Shown piece after piece: positions 21,189-30,375 of a stretch of DNA of 35,379 bases. The position numbers were made by a program, and so were the translations under genes. Each line of letters starts with the position of its first letter. The first letter of the stretch is position 1. The notes beneath the pieces were generated by a model. The model ran no database searches, was not told where the DNA came from, and was given only the letters and a program-made list of their open reading frames with translations. The stretch lies in contig CALXBG010000033.1 in the NCBI GenBank assembly GCA_944386485.1, positions 1 to 35,379 of the forward strand, read 5' to 3'. This DNA comes from an uncultured Pygmaiobacter sp. GTDB taxonomy: Bacteria > Bacillota > Clostridia > Oscillospirales > Ruminococcaceae.

Positions 21189-21791
21189 TCATTCGTCCCG
21201 CTGCTTTGCGGCCGCCCGTTCGGCGGCATAGCAGCTGGCGCACAGCGGGACGTATTCGGTTGCCTCGCTGCCGTCGATGACGATTTGGTTCCCCGCAAAG
21301 ACAAACCGGCCGTTGACCTTGCGGGCGTTAAAGAGCGCCTTGCGCCCGCAGCGGCAGATGGTCTTCATCTCCTCGATGCTGTGGGCCAGCTCGAGCAGCC
21401 GGGTACTGCCCTCGAAGCCGTGGGTTGCAAAATCGGTCCGCAGCCCGTAGGCGATGACCGGGATGTTCAGCTCAACGGTGACCGCCATCAGCTGGTCGAC
21501 CTGTTCGCGGCGCAGAAACTGCCCCTCGTCGACCAGCACACAGCTCAGCGGGCCATGCCGGCGGCGATCCTCCCGTACCGCGGCGAGCAGATCGGTTTCG
21601 GGGGAGATCAGCAGATCCACCTTGCGGCTGACCCCCAGCCGGCTGACCACCTTGCCGCCGCCCTTGGTGTCCAGCCCGGGCTTTGCGACCAGGACCCGCA
21701 TGCCGCGCTCCTCATAGTTGTGCGCGACCTGCATCAGCGCGGTGGATTTGCCGCTGTTCATCGCGCCGTAGTGGAAAAACAGCTTTGCCAT
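21189..21791 (-). CDS. tdk: Thymidine kinase
   Basis: A 200-residue type II thymidine kinase that phosphorylates thymidine to dTMP in pyrimidine salvage. The Walker A motif GAMNSGKS is at 9-16, the Walker B-like VLVDEGQFL in the middle, and the zinc lasso cysteines follow in ICRCGRKA and PLCASC. All expected motifs are intact. The ATG at 21791 is set by the AAGGAGGAGAGG site; a further upstream in-frame ATG has none. No promoter of its own is clear, and it lies just after the rex terminator hairpin, so read-through from rex is possible. Confidence 0.94.
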   Translation of the reverse strand: MAKLFFHYGAMNSGKSTALMQVAHNYEERGMRVLVAKPGLDTKGGGKVVSRLGVSRKVDLLISPETDLLAAVREDRRRHGPLSCVLVDEGQFLRREQVDQLMAVTVELNIPVIAYGLRTDFATHGFEGSTRLLELAHSIEEMKTICRCGRKALFNARKVNGRFVFAGNQIVIDGSEATEYVPLCASCYAAERAAAKQRDE

Positions 21792-21828
21792 AACCCTCTC
21801 CTCCTTCTCATCACCCGCGCGCGGCACA

Positions 21829-21858
21829 GAGAAAGGCGGCCCCCGTCAGGGGACCGCC
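21829..21858 (-). terminator. Hairpin after rex, probable partial terminator
   Basis: The stem 21835-21844 with 21849-21858 has one mismatch and a 4-base loop. On the minus strand TTTCTCTG follows, a weak T-tract. It probably reduces rather than blocks transcription into tdk. Confidence 0.55.
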
Positions 21859-21875
21859 GTGCCCGCAAGGGCGGA

Positions 21876-22511
21876 TCACAGATTGTTGTTGACCTCGTAG
21901 CTCAAGGTCGCCAGGCTGTCGCCCAGATGGACATTTTCCACCACGATGTCGGGATACTCGATCGAGAAATCGTAGTGGCTGAAGTTCCAGAACGCCCGTA
22001 CCCCGAGGTCGATCAGCTCCTGCGCGACCTGCGCCGCCGCTTCCCGCGGGACGCAGATTACCGCGACCTTCGGCCGGTGCTCGGCGCAGAAGGCGCCCAG
22101 CCGGGACATCTCGAGAATCGGCACATCGCACAGGGTCAGCCCGATCATCTCGGGCTTGACGTCGAACGCAGCGATCAGCTCGAACCCCTGCGCGTCCTTG
22201 CGAAGATAGTTCGCCATTGCGTGGCCCAGATTGCCCGCGCCGATCAGGATGGTCGGCACCGGGCGGCGGGAGAAGATCAGCTTGCCCAGCTCCTCCCGCA
22301 GCAGCTTGACGTTGTAGCCGATGCCCTGCTGACCGAATCCGCCGAAACAGTTGAAATCCTGACGTACCTGGGATGCGGTGGTCCCCATCATCTTTGCCAG
22401 CTCGGAGGAGGAGACCTTGACCACCCCTTCCTGCTCCATCTCGCCCAGATAGCGGTAGTACCGGGGCAGCCGTTTGATGACCGGAAGGGAAGGTTTATTT
22501 TGTATCGACAT
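21876..22511 (-). CDS. rex: Redox-sensing transcriptional repressor Rex
   Basis: A 211-residue protein. An N-terminal winged helix (RYYRYLGEMEQEGVVKVSSSELAKMM, TASQVRQDFNCFGGFGQQGIGYNV) is followed by a Rossmann NAD(H)-binding domain (LIGAGNLGHAMANY) and the C-terminal swapped helix. Rex represses fermentation and redox genes when NADH/NAD+ is low and releases DNA when NADH binds. The ATG at 22511 is used, with AAGGTGA 8 bases before it; a GTG at 22523 has no proper site. It lies 41 bases downstream of the isocitrate-dehydrogenase-family gene in the same direction. That suggests an acn-idh-rex operon controlled by Rex itself through the site at 25771-25788. Confidence 0.94.
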   Translation of the reverse strand: MSIQNKPSLPVIKRLPRYYRYLGEMEQEGVVKVSSSELAKMMGTTASQVRQDFNCFGGFGQQGIGYNVKLLREELGKLIFSRRPVPTILIGAGNLGHAMANYLRKDAQGFELIAAFDVKPEMIGLTLCDVPILEMSRLGAFCAEHRPKVAVICVPREAAAQVAQELIDLGVRAFWNFSHYDFSIEYPDIVVENVHLGDSLATLSYEVNNNL

Positions 22512-22552
22512 TCGCCTTGTCACCTTGTGTTCTCAAATATTTTTTGGACAAA

Positions 22553-23710
22553 TCAGCCCAGCGCGCGGACCGTCTCCATCACATAGTCGCCGAACGCCTC
22601 GCAGCTGCACCCGGTATCCCGACCGGTGATGGTCAGCTTCTTCTCGGTGAACATGCAGATGTCCAGCGCCCGCTCGAGCGCGTCGGCCTGCTTCTGACGG
22701 CCGATGTGGGAGAGCAGCAGCACCGTCGCCCGCAGCATGCTGCAGGGATCGGCGTATTTGGCGCGGCCCTCGGCGACCATCCGGGGCGCAGAGCCGTGGA
22801 TGGCCTCGAACATCGCGTACCGCTTGCCAATGTTGGCGCTGCCGGCGGTGCCGACGCCGCCCTGCATCTCGGCGGCCTCATCGGTGACGATGTCCCCGTA
22901 CAGGTTGGGCAGAACCAGCACCTGGAAATCCTTTCTGCGCTGTTTGTCGATCAGCTTGGCGGTCAGAATGTCGATGTACCAGTCGTCGGTGGTGATCTCG
23001 GGATAATTCTTGCCGACCTCCTGGCAAAGCTTCAAAAACTTGCCGTCGGTGGTCTTGATGACATTCGCCTTGGTGATGATCGAAACCCGGTTCTTGCCGT
23101 TCTTGCGGGCGTAGTCATAGGCCAGCTCGGCGATCCGGCGGGTGCCCTCGGTGGTGGTGACGGTGAAGTCGAAGGCGACCCCGTCGTCGGTCTCAAGGCC
23201 CTGGCTGCCCAGCGCATAGCCGCCCTCGGTGTTCTCACGGAAGAAGGTCCAGTCGATGCCCTCCTCGGGAATCTTGACCGGCCGCACGTTGGCGAACAGG
23301 TCCAGCGCTTTGCGCATCGCGACATTGGCGCTCTCGATGTTCGGCAGCCCATCCCCGGCGCGGGGGGTGGTGGTGGGGCCCTTGAGGATGACGTGGCAGC
23401 TCTTGAGCTGCTCCATCACGTCGTCCGGGATCGCCTTGCCGCAGGCGGCCCGGTTCTCGATGGTCAGGCCGTCGATCTCGCGGAACTCGATCTTGCCCGC
23501 CCTGACCTCGTCCTCGAGCAGAAAACGAAGCACCCGCTCGGCCTCGTGGGTGATCACCGGGCCGATGCCGTCGCCGCCGCAGATGCCGATCACGATCTTG
23601 GGCAGGGAGGCGTAATCGAGAAAATCGCCCTGCTCGCGCATCGCGGCCGCGCGCTGCTGCTGGCTCTCCAAAACCTTCTTAAACTGTTCCACAGCACGGT
23701 TGAAATCCAT
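22553..23710 (-). CDS. Isocitrate/isopropylmalate dehydrogenase family protein, probable isocitrate dehydrogenase
   Basis: A 385-residue NAD(P)-dependent beta-decarboxylating dehydrogenase. Family blocks are IVIGICGGDGIGPVITHEAERVL, a substrate loop (NVAMRKALDLFANVRPVK), FFRENTEGGYALG, then LPNLYGDIVTDEAAEMQGGVGTAGSANIG and MFEAIHGSAPRM. An unusual N-terminal helix of about 37 residues precedes the Rossmann-like start. The cofactor loop differs from the common NAD- and NADP-IDH patterns, so preference is not assigned. Its place 46 bases after aconitase argues for isocitrate as substrate, giving 2-oxoglutarate. Isopropylmalate or another malate derivative cannot be excluded. Confidence 0.82.
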   Translation of the reverse strand: MDFNRAVEQFKKVLESQQQRAAAMREQGDFLDYASLPKIVIGICGGDGIGPVITHEAERVLRFLLEDEVRAGKIEFREIDGLTIENRAACGKAIPDDVMEQLKSCHVILKGPTTTPRAGDGLPNIESANVAMRKALDLFANVRPVKIPEEGIDWTFFRENTEGGYALGSQGLETDDGVAFDFTVTTTEGTRRIAELAYDYARKNGKNRVSIITKANVIKTTDGKFLKLCQEVGKNYPEITTDDWYIDILTAKLIDKQRRKDFQVLVLPNLYGDIVTDEAAEMQGGVGTAGSANIGKRYAMFEAIHGSAPRMVAEGRAKYADPCSMLRATVLLLSHIGRQKQADALERALDICMFTEKKLTITGRDTGCSCEAFGDYVMETVRALG

Positions 23711-23756
23711 CTGTCATCATCCTTTCGCATGGGGTGAACGGGGAGCGGCGGCCGTC

Positions 23757-25691
23757 TCAGCCTTCGCTCTTCATCCGGGTGTAGTTGAGCAGACCACCGG
23801 CGGTGATCACGTCGCATTGCCGGTCCGAGAGCACGCAGCAGAGGGGATACTCCTCGCCGCGGGTGAGATTCTTGAGGGTCAGCTTGCCGGCGCGGATGCC
23901 GTTCTGCACCCCCTCGAGCAGGATCTGGTCGCCCTGCTCGATCCGGGCAAAGTCGGCCGGGTCGGCGAACTCGAGCGGCAGGATACCGGCGTTGACGAGG
24001 TTTGCCTTGTGGATCCGCGCAAAGCTGACCGCGATGACCGCCCGGATGCCCAGATACAGCGGCACCAGCGCGGCGTGCTCCCGGCTGGAGCCCTGGCCGT
24101 AGTTCGAGCCGCCGACGATCACCCCGCCCTGCGCGGCGAGCGCGCGGTCGTGGAAGGTGGCGTCGCACTTTTCAAAACAGAAGTGGGCGATCTTCGGGAT
24201 ATTGCTGCGGAAGGGCAATACCTTCGCACCGGCGGGCATGATGTGGTCGGTGGTGATGTTGTCCCCGACCTTGAGCAGCACCGGCAGCTCCATGCGGTCC
24301 TGCGGCACCATCGCCTTGGGCAGCGGCTGGATGTTCGGCCCGCGCAGCACCTCGACCTGTTCGTATTCGTCCTCACCAGCCGGCATCGAGATCATGTTGT
24401 CGCAGATCAGATACCGCTCGGGCAGCTGCGGCTTTTCGACCGGGGGCAGGGTGGTGGGATCGGTGAAGTAGCCCGACAGCGCGCTGGCCGCCGCCGTCTC
24501 GGGGCTGACCAGATAGACGCTGGCGTCCTGGGTGCCGCTGCGCCCCTCAAAGTTGCGGTTGAAGGTCCGCAGCGAAACGCCCTTGCTGTTGGGGGAGAAG
24601 CCCATGCCGATGCAGGGGCCGCAGGCGGATTCGAGGATCCGCGCACCGGCGCCGATCAGGTCGGCCAGCGCGCCGTTCTCGGCCAGCATGGTCAGCACCT
24701 GCTTGGAACCCGGGCTGATCGAGAGCTCGACGTCCGGCGCAACCGTCTTGCCGCGCAGCATCGCGGCGACGGTCATCAGGTCGGCGAGGGAGGAGTTGGT
24801 GCAGCTGCCGATGCAGACCTGATCCACCTTGACCATCCCGAGGCTCGAGACCGGCTTGACGTTGTCCGGGCTGTGGGGGCAGGCGGCCAGCGGCTTGAGG
24901 GCGGACAGGTCGATCGAGATGACCTGGCAGTACTCGGCGTCGGGGTCGGCCGCGAGCGGCTGCCAGTCTCCCTCGCGTCCCTGTGCGGCGAGGAAAGCGC
25001 GGGTGACCTCGTCGGAGGGGAAGATGCTGCTGGTCGCGCCCAGCTCGGCGCCCATGTTGGTGATGGTCGCGCGCTCGGGCACCGAGAGGGTGGCAACTCC
25101 TTCGCCGCCGTACTCGACAATCTTGCCCACGCCGCCCTTGACCGAGAGGATCCGCAGCAGCTCGAGGATGACGTCCTTCGCACTAACATAGGACCGCAGA
25201 CGGCCGGTCAGCTCGACCCGGATGATCTCGGGATAGGGGATGTAGTAGGCGCCGCCGCCCATCGCGACCGCGACGTCCAGACCGCCCGCGCCGATCGCGA
25301 GGCAGCCGATGCCGCCCGCGGTGGGGGTGTGGCTGTCGCTGCCGATCAGGGTCTTGCCGGGGGCGGCGAACCGCTCGAGGTGAACCTGATGGCAGATGCC
25401 GTTGCCGGGGCGGGAATACCGCACCCCGACCCGCTTTGCGATCGAGCGGATGAAGATGTGGTCGTCGGCGTTCTCAAACCCGTTTTGCAGCGTGTTGTGG
25501 TCGATATAAGCAACCGAGAGCTCGGTACGTACCCGGGGAATCCCCATGGCCTCAAACTCGAGGTAGGCCATCGTCCCGGTCGCGTCCTGCGTCAGGGTCT
25601 GGTCAATCCGCAGCCCGACCTCCGCGCCCGGCTGCATCTCGCCGTCGACAAGGTGCGCGGCGATGATTTTTTGTGCGATACTCTTTCCCAT
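23757..25691 (-). CDS. acn: Aconitate hydratase
   Basis: A 644-residue [4Fe-4S] enzyme that interconverts citrate and isocitrate. The iron-sulphur ligands are Cys297 in IGSCTNSS and Cys357/Cys360 in CGPC. Other signatures are LIGSDSHTPTAGGIG and, in the swivel domain, SNYGQGSSREHAAL. The length matches the monomeric mitochondrial-like group rather than the 890-residue AcnA. Its promoter carries a strong Rex operator candidate. It leads the apparent acn-idh-rex operon. No citrate synthase is present in the window, so the start of the pathway must be elsewhere. Confidence 0.93.
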   Translation of the reverse strand: MGKSIAQKIIAAHLVDGEMQPGAEVGLRIDQTLTQDATGTMAYLEFEAMGIPRVRTELSVAYIDHNTLQNGFENADDHIFIRSIAKRVGVRYSRPGNGICHQVHLERFAAPGKTLIGSDSHTPTAGGIGCLAIGAGGLDVAVAMGGGAYYIPYPEIIRVELTGRLRSYVSAKDVILELLRILSVKGGVGKIVEYGGEGVATLSVPERATITNMGAELGATSSIFPSDEVTRAFLAAQGREGDWQPLAADPDAEYCQVISIDLSALKPLAACPHSPDNVKPVSSLGMVKVDQVCIGSCTNSSLADLMTVAAMLRGKTVAPDVELSISPGSKQVLTMLAENGALADLIGAGARILESACGPCIGMGFSPNSKGVSLRTFNRNFEGRSGTQDASVYLVSPETAAASALSGYFTDPTTLPPVEKPQLPERYLICDNMISMPAGEDEYEQVEVLRGPNIQPLPKAMVPQDRMELPVLLKVGDNITTDHIMPAGAKVLPFRSNIPKIAHFCFEKCDATFHDRALAAQGGVIVGGSNYGQGSSREHAALVPLYLGIRAVIAVSFARIHKANLVNAGILPLEFADPADFARIEQGDQILLEGVQNGIRAGKLTLKNLTRGEEYPLCCVLSDRQCDVITAGGLLNYTRMKSEG

Positions 25692-25748
25692 CCTTCTCCC
25701 CTCAACCTTCTACCGCAGCAGTAATTCACGCGCGGTTAATTCCTATTT

Positions 25749-25777
25749 ATAGTATCGGTTTTTGTGGTGATTGTCAA
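25749..25777 (-). promoter_or_regulatory. Sigma-A promoter of acn-idh-rex
   Basis: On the minus strand a consensus TTGACA (25772-25777), a 17-bp spacer and TACTAT (25749-25754), about 60 bp upstream of the aconitase start. Confidence 0.85.
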
Positions 25778-25788
25778 TGTTTTAACAG
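25771..25788 (+). promoter_or_regulatory. Rex operator candidate upstream of acn
   Basis: TTGTCAATGTTTTAACAG matches the clostridial Rex consensus TTGTTAANNNNTTAACAA at 12 of 14 defined positions, with the correct 7-4-7 spacing. It fully covers the acn -35 box, the classical place for repression. rex is the third gene of the same apparent operon. The divergent tepA start is 66 bp away on the other side and could also be affected. Confidence 0.68.
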
Positions 25789-25853
25789 CTGGAACAGTAT
25801 GCATAATTTGCACCGATGGTAAAAGAATAAGGGGGGAGAAAGGCGGGTGCAGT

Positions 25854-26702
25854 ATGGCCGAATATGATTTGAAAAACCATCGGCAGGAACAGGCAGAGGA
25901 GGCGGCGCAGGACAGCGAGGTAGAGCGGGAGCGGCTGGAAAAGGATTTCATCCTCGAGACCGGCAGCATCCCCAAAACGCGGGGCCGGCACGCGATCCAT
26001 TGTCTGACGGTGATCGGGCAGATTGAGGGACATGTCGCCGCCCCCGTTTCCCAGAAGGCGACGCGGTATGAACATGTGATCCCCCAGCTGGTCGCGGTAC
26101 AGGAGGACCCTGAGATCGAGGGGCTGCTGATCCTGCTCAACACGGTGGGCGGGGATGTCGAGGCGGGGCTCGCGCTGGCCGAGCTGATCGCCGGGGTCTC
26201 AAAGCCCACCGCTTCGCTGGTGCTGGGTGGCGGCCACTCGATCGGGATTCCGCTGGCGGTCTCGGCAAAGCGCAGCTTTATCGTACCGACCGCGACGATG
26301 ACCATCCACCCGGTACGCCATTCGGGGATGATGATCGGGGTGCCGCAGACGATGAGCTATTTTGAGCGGATGCAGCAGCGGATCACCGGCTTTGTCGCCG
26401 CCCATTCCGGTATCCGGGAGGAGCGGTTCACCGAACTGATGATGAATACCGGCGAGATGGTGATGGACGTCGGCTCGGTGCTCGACGGCAAGATGGCGGT
26501 GGACGAGGGGCTGATCGACGAGCTGGGTTCGCTGGACAGCGCGCTGCGCTGGCTCTACGCCGAGATCGAGCGGCAGGGCACAGCGCAAAACGCAGGGCAA
26601 AGCGCAAAGCGGGGCGCGCGGCGCAGCACGGGGCAGAACACGGCGAAAAAAACACAGCGGGGCGGCGTGGAAAAAAGCGGGCCGTCCCGAAAGAAGAAAT
26701 AG
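25854..26702 (+). CDS. tepA: ClpP-class serine peptidase, TepA family
   Basis: A 282-residue cytoplasmic protein with a ClpP fold. The catalytic Ser129 lies in GGGHSIGIPLA and His152 in TMTIHPVR. The segment LVLLNTVGGDVEAG-like (LLILLNTVGGDVEAGLALAEL) precedes them. Bacillus TepA was linked to protein secretion and signal peptide degradation, and lies just upstream of spoIIIE. Here tepA is followed by uppP and ftsK/spoIIIE, a related order. The first 45 residues are charged, and the last 40 are a basic Gln/Lys/Arg low-complexity tail that looks unconserved. Confidence 0.87.
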   Translation: MAEYDLKNHRQEQAEEAAQDSEVERERLEKDFILETGSIPKTRGRHAIHCLTVIGQIEGHVAAPVSQKATRYEHVIPQLVAVQEDPEIEGLLILLNTVGGDVEAGLALAELIAGVSKPTASLVLGGGHSIGIPLAVSAKRSFIVPTATMTIHPVRHSGMMIGVPQTMSYFERMQQRITGFVAAHSGIREERFTELMMNTGEMVMDVGSVLDGKMAVDEGLIDELGSLDSALRWLYAEIERQGTAQNAGQSAKRGARRSTGQNTAKKTQRGGVEKSGPSRKKK

Positions 26703-26712
26703 GCGAGATCAC

Positions 26713-26751
26713 GGCGGCCGGGGAGGCAAAAATCCCCGGCCGCCTCTTTTT
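26713..26751 (+). terminator. Terminator after tepA
   Basis: A perfect 12-bp GC-rich stem (26713-26724 with 26733-26744), an 8-base loop and a T-rich tail (TCTTTTT). Confidence 0.9.
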
Positions 26752-26775
26752 GTCGCGTGCCTCGACCGTTTTTGT

Positions 26776-26804
26776 TTTACAAGCGGGCGATTTGGTGGTA
26801 AAAT
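26776..26804 (+). promoter_or_regulatory. Sigma-A promoter of uppP
   Basis: TTTACA (26776-26781), a 17-bp spacer and TAAAAT (26799-26804), 70 bp upstream of uppP. It probably drives uppP-ftsK-ygiQ and the genes up to 33671. Confidence 0.68.
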
Positions 26805-26874
26805 AATAAATCGGCCAGATTTTCTTTCGGCGTGTCGGCCAGAGAGAAAAAATACTACTGCCGGAGGCGCAGCT

Positions 26875-27753
26875 ATGACGATTTTGGACGGTTTATTTCA
26901 AGGCATTATCCAGGGCGCGACCGAGTTTTTGCCCATCTCGAGCGACGGCCATCTCACCCTGTATCAGCACCTGACCGGAAATTCCGGCGAGGGGGCGCTT
27001 TTCTTCAATCTGATGCTCCATCTGGGCACCCTTGCGGCGGTCTTTATCGCCTACCACAAGGACATCTGGGAGCTGATTGTCACCTTCTTTGCAATGGTGC
27101 GGGACATCTTCACCGGCAAGTTCAGCTTTAAGACAAAGGACGAAAACCGCCGCATGATCTTCATGCTTTTCCTCGCCTGCGTGCCGCTGCTGGCTTTTCT
27201 GCCGGTCAAGGACTGGGTGACTAAAATCACCGAGGACAGCGATATCGTGGTTGAGGGCCTGTGCTTCCTGTGGACCGCAGCGCTGCTCTTCTTCGCCTCG
27301 AAATGCGTCAAGGGGAAGAAGACCGCAAAGGAGATGCGGGTGCGGGACGCGCTGATCGTCGGCGTCTTCCAGGGCACCGCGATCATGCCGGGCATTTCCC
27401 GCTCCGGCTCGACCATCTCCAGCAGCCTGCTGCTCGGCTTTTCGAAGGAATACTGCGTCAAGTTCAGCTTTATTCTCGGCATCCCCGCCATCCTCGGCGC
27501 GAGCCTGCTCGAGACGAAGGACGCGATTGAAAGCGGTATCGTCATCGAATGGGCCCCGGTGCTGATCGGTATGCTGACCGCCGCGGTGGTGGGCTATCTC
27601 TGCATCCGGCTGATCCAGTATCTGGTCGCGAGCGACCGGTTCATCCTCTTCTCCTACTACACCGCGGCGCTGGGTGCGGTGGTGCTCGTCGCGGGAATCC
27701 TCGAGCACCTGTGGGGAGAAAATATCGTTGACCTCATCGCGCGGCTGCTGTAA
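26875..27753 (+). CDS. uppP: Undecaprenyl-diphosphatase (BacA/UppP)
   Basis: A 292-residue integral membrane phosphatase that recycles undecaprenyl diphosphate to the lipid carrier for peptidoglycan and other glycans. The two family signatures are intact: GIIQGATEFLPISSDGHL near the N-terminus and MPGISRSGSTISSSLLLG near residue 180. There are about eight hydrophobic segments. GGAGG lies 7 bases before the ATG. BacA overproduction gives bacitracin tolerance in other bacteria. The position before ftsK is plausible for a cell-envelope unit. Confidence 0.94.
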   Translation: MTILDGLFQGIIQGATEFLPISSDGHLTLYQHLTGNSGEGALFFNLMLHLGTLAAVFIAYHKDIWELIVTFFAMVRDIFTGKFSFKTKDENRRMIFMLFLACVPLLAFLPVKDWVTKITEDSDIVVEGLCFLWTAALLFFASKCVKGKKTAKEMRVRDALIVGVFQGTAIMPGISRSGSTISSSLLLGFSKEYCVKFSFILGIPAILGASLLETKDAIESGIVIEWAPVLIGMLTAAVVGYLCIRLIQYLVASDRFILFSYYTAALGAVVLVAGILEHLWGENIVDLIARLL

Positions 27754-27800
27754 TCCGCGCGGGCGGGTACAGGACCAAACGAGACAGGAGTAATTGAGGA

Positions 27801-30353
27801 ATGGCAACAAGGAACACAAGGAAAAAGACTGCTGCAAAGCGGGGCCGCCCGGCAAAGGCAGAGCCCGAGATCAACAAGTCCTGGAGCATTTTGCTCTTCG
27901 GGATCGGGGCGCTGCTGCTCGCGCTGACCTTCATCAAAGGCGCGCCGGCATGGAATATGGTCTCGGGCTGGCTGTTCGGGCTGTTCGGGGTCATCGCCTA
28001 CGCCGTCGCGCCGGTGGTGCTCTATCTCGCCTGCCTGATCGCCGCCGGCCGCCCGGCCAAGGCGAAGCTCTGGCAGGGCGGGTTGCTGCTCTGCTTCGGC
28101 TGTGCGCTGGCGCTGATCTTTTCCCGGCTCGACCTGAGCGCGGGCTCCTTCTTTGAGACCCTCTCGGCGCTGGGCGCCGCAGGCCAGCAGCTGCGGGGCG
28201 GGGGATTGCTCTCGGCCCTGATCGGCTGGCCGCTGCTCGCCCTCTGCGGCCGGCCGGCGGCCAATATCATCATCGTGGTGATCGTGCTGGTCTTCTTTAT
28301 GCTGCTGACCAACACCACCCCGGTCGACCTCTACCGCATCTTCCGGGACAAGGCCAGCAGCGCGAAGGGGCGGTTTGACGAGTACGAGCGCAATGCCGCA
28401 GCCGCCCGCGCCGCGCGGGAGGAACGCCGCCGGCAGGAGTACGCCGAGGCCGCGGCCGAGCTGGAGGCGGAGGAACAGGCGGCACAGGCGGCCGCCCCCG
28501 CCCGCTCCGTCCGCCCTGCAAGGATCGATATCCCGCTGGATGACAATGCGGCCAGGACACCGCTTGAGAGCGCGCAGGAGGGGCCGCTGGACTACGGCTC
28601 CGCGCCGCCGCCCCCGGGCATTGATATGAGCGCGCCGTTCGCCACCCAGATCCCGGCAAAACCCAAGCCGCAGCAGACCGAGCGGGAGGAGCCGATCGCG
28701 GTGCCGCTCTCCGCTGAGCTGGAATCCCAGCCCGGCAACGAGGTCGAGCGGCTGATCCGCAAAGCGGTCAAGGACGCCAAGGAGGCCAAGGACGCGTCGT
28801 CAAAGCAGGAGAGCGTCCACCCGGCCGACCCCAGCGGGCAGCTGCTGATCGCCCCCGGCACGCCGGGGCAGAACGTCTACCAGCACCCGCCGCTGACCCT
28901 GTTTGAACAGGACAAGCCCGACGCGGGCGGCGGCGACGAGGCGGAGATGCGGAAAAACGCCGACCTGCTGGTCAACACGCTGGCCAGCTTCGGGGTGCAG
29001 ACCCGGCTGATGGACATCAGCCGCGGCCCCTCGGTCACCCGGTATGAGCTGCAGCCCGCCGCCGGGGTCAAGATCAGCCGGATCACCGGTCTGGCAGACG
29101 ACATCGCCCTCAACCTCGCTGCGGCAGGAGTCCGCATCGAGGCGCCGATCCCCGGCAAGGCGGCGGTCGGCATCGAGGTGCCCAACAAGCACGCGAGCGC
29201 GGTGAGCATGTACAGCATCCTCAATTCGCAGGCTTTCCGGGGCAGCAAGAGCCCGATTTTGATCCCGCTGGGCAAGGACATTGCCGGCAGCGTGCAGGTG
29301 GCCGACCTGACCAAGATGCCCCACCTGCTGATCGCCGGCTCGACCGGCAGCGGCAAATCGGTCTGCATCAACGCGATCATCATCAGCATCATCTACCGCT
29401 GCAGCCCCGAGGACGTCAAGATGATCCTCATCGACCCCAAGGTGGTTGAGCTGTCCGACTACAACGGCATCCCCCACCTGCTGATGCCGGTCGTCACCGA
29501 GCCGCGCAAGGCCAGCGGCGCGCTGGGCAGCGCGGTGGCCGAGATGGAGCGCCGCTACCAGCTGTTCGCCGCGAACAATGTGCGGGACATCAAGAGCTAT
29601 AACCGGCTGGCCGAGAGCGACGAGGAGCTCGAGCACCTGCCTTATATCGCGATCGTCATCGACGAGCTGGCCGACCTGATGATGGTCGCCGGCAAGGAGG
29701 TCGAGGACTACATCTGCCGCATTGCCCAGAAGGCCCGCGCGGCCGGCATGCACCTGATCGTCGCGACCCAGCGGCCGAGCGTCGACGTCATCACCGGCCT
29801 GATCAAGGCCAACATCCCCAGCCGGATCGCCTTTGCGGTCTCCAGCCAGGTCGACAGCCGCACCATCCTCGACGGGGCGGGCGCGGAAAAGCTGCTGGGC
29901 ATGGGCGATATGCTCTTTTTGCCGGTCGGGGCGAACAAGCCGGTCCGGATTCAGGGCACCTATGTCAAGGACGGCGAGATCTCGGCGGTTATCGACTATG
30001 TCAAGCAGTCGGGAGACGCGCAGTACGACGAGAATATGATCTCGGATATGGAGAAATACGCCACCGCCGCCTCCGGCAAGAACGGCGGCGGGGACGGGGA
30101 GGACGCCTCCGACCGCGACCCGATGCTGCAAGCGGCGATCGAGACGGTGGTCGAGGCAGGGATGGCCTCCACCTCGCTGCTCCAGCGCAAGCTGAAACTG
30201 GGCTACGCCCGGGCGGCGCGGATCATGGACGCGATGGAGGAGCTGCATGTCATCGGCCCCTATGAGGGCTCCAAGCCCCGGGCGGTGCTCATCAGCCGCC
30301 AGCAGGTCATCGAGATGTTCACAAACGGCACAAACGAGGAGCCCCCGTTCTGA
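27801..30353 (+). CDS. ftsK: DNA translocase FtsK/SpoIIIE
   Basis: An 850-residue DNA pump. An N-terminal membrane domain has four hydrophobic segments (about 25-175). A long Ala/Glu/Pro-rich linker follows to about 370, then the alpha and beta motor domains. Walker A G-S-T-G-S-G-K-S is at 513-520, Walker B is in [14 protein letters not shown], and [21 protein letters not shown] follows. The C-terminal winged-helix gamma domain ([28 protein letters not shown]) reads DNA polarity sequences. In sporulating Firmicutes the protein pumps chromosome into the forespore and also clears DNA from closing septa. AGGAG lies 10 bases before the ATG. Confidence 0.95.
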   Translation: MATRNTRKKTAAKRGRPAKAEPEINKSWSILLFGIGALLLALTFIKGAPAWNMVSGWLFGLFGVIAYAVAPVVLYLACLIAAGRPAKAKLWQGGLLLCFGCALALIFSRLDLSAGSFFETLSALGAAGQQLRGGGLLSALIGWPLLALCGRPAANIIIVVIVLVFFMLLTNTTPVDLYRIFRDKASSAKGRFDEYERNAAAARAAREERRRQEYAEAAAELEAEEQAAQAAAPARSVRPARIDIPLDDNAARTPLESAQEGPLDYGSAPPPPGIDMSAPFATQIPAKPKPQQTEREEPIAVPLSAELESQPGNEVERLIRKAVKDAKEAKDASSKQESVHPADPSGQLLIAPGTPGQNVYQHPPLTLFEQDKPDAGGGDEAEMRKNADLLVNTLASFGVQTRLMDISRGPSVTRYELQPAAGVKISRITGLADDIALNLAAAGVRIEAPIPGKAAVGIEVPNKHASAVSMYSILNSQAFRGSKSPILIPLGKDIAGSVQVADLTKMPHLLIAGSTGSGKSVCINAIIISIIYRCSPEDVKMILIDPKVVELSDYNGIPHLLMPVVTEPRKASGALGSAVAEMERRYQLFAANNVRDIKSYNRLAESDEELEHLPYIAIVIDELADLMMVAGKEVEDYICRIAQKARAAGMHLIVATQRPSVDVITGLIKANIPSRIAFAVSSQVDSRTILDGAGAEKLLGMGDMLFLPVGANKPVRIQGTYVKDGEISAVIDYVKQSGDAQYDENMISDMEKYATAASGKNGGGDGEDASDRDPMLQAAIETVVEAGMASTSLLQRKLKLGYARAARIMDAMEELHVIGPYEGSKPRAVLISRQQVIEMFTNGTNEEPPF

Positions 30354-30375
30354 CCGGGGCGGAGAGGAGAAGCGG

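Noticed and set aside
23700-25724. Very long plus-strand open frame (674 codons) opposite aconitase
   Set aside because: It is the antisense shadow of acn. GC-rich codon bias lowers stop frequency on the other strand; the product is low-complexity and has no family match.
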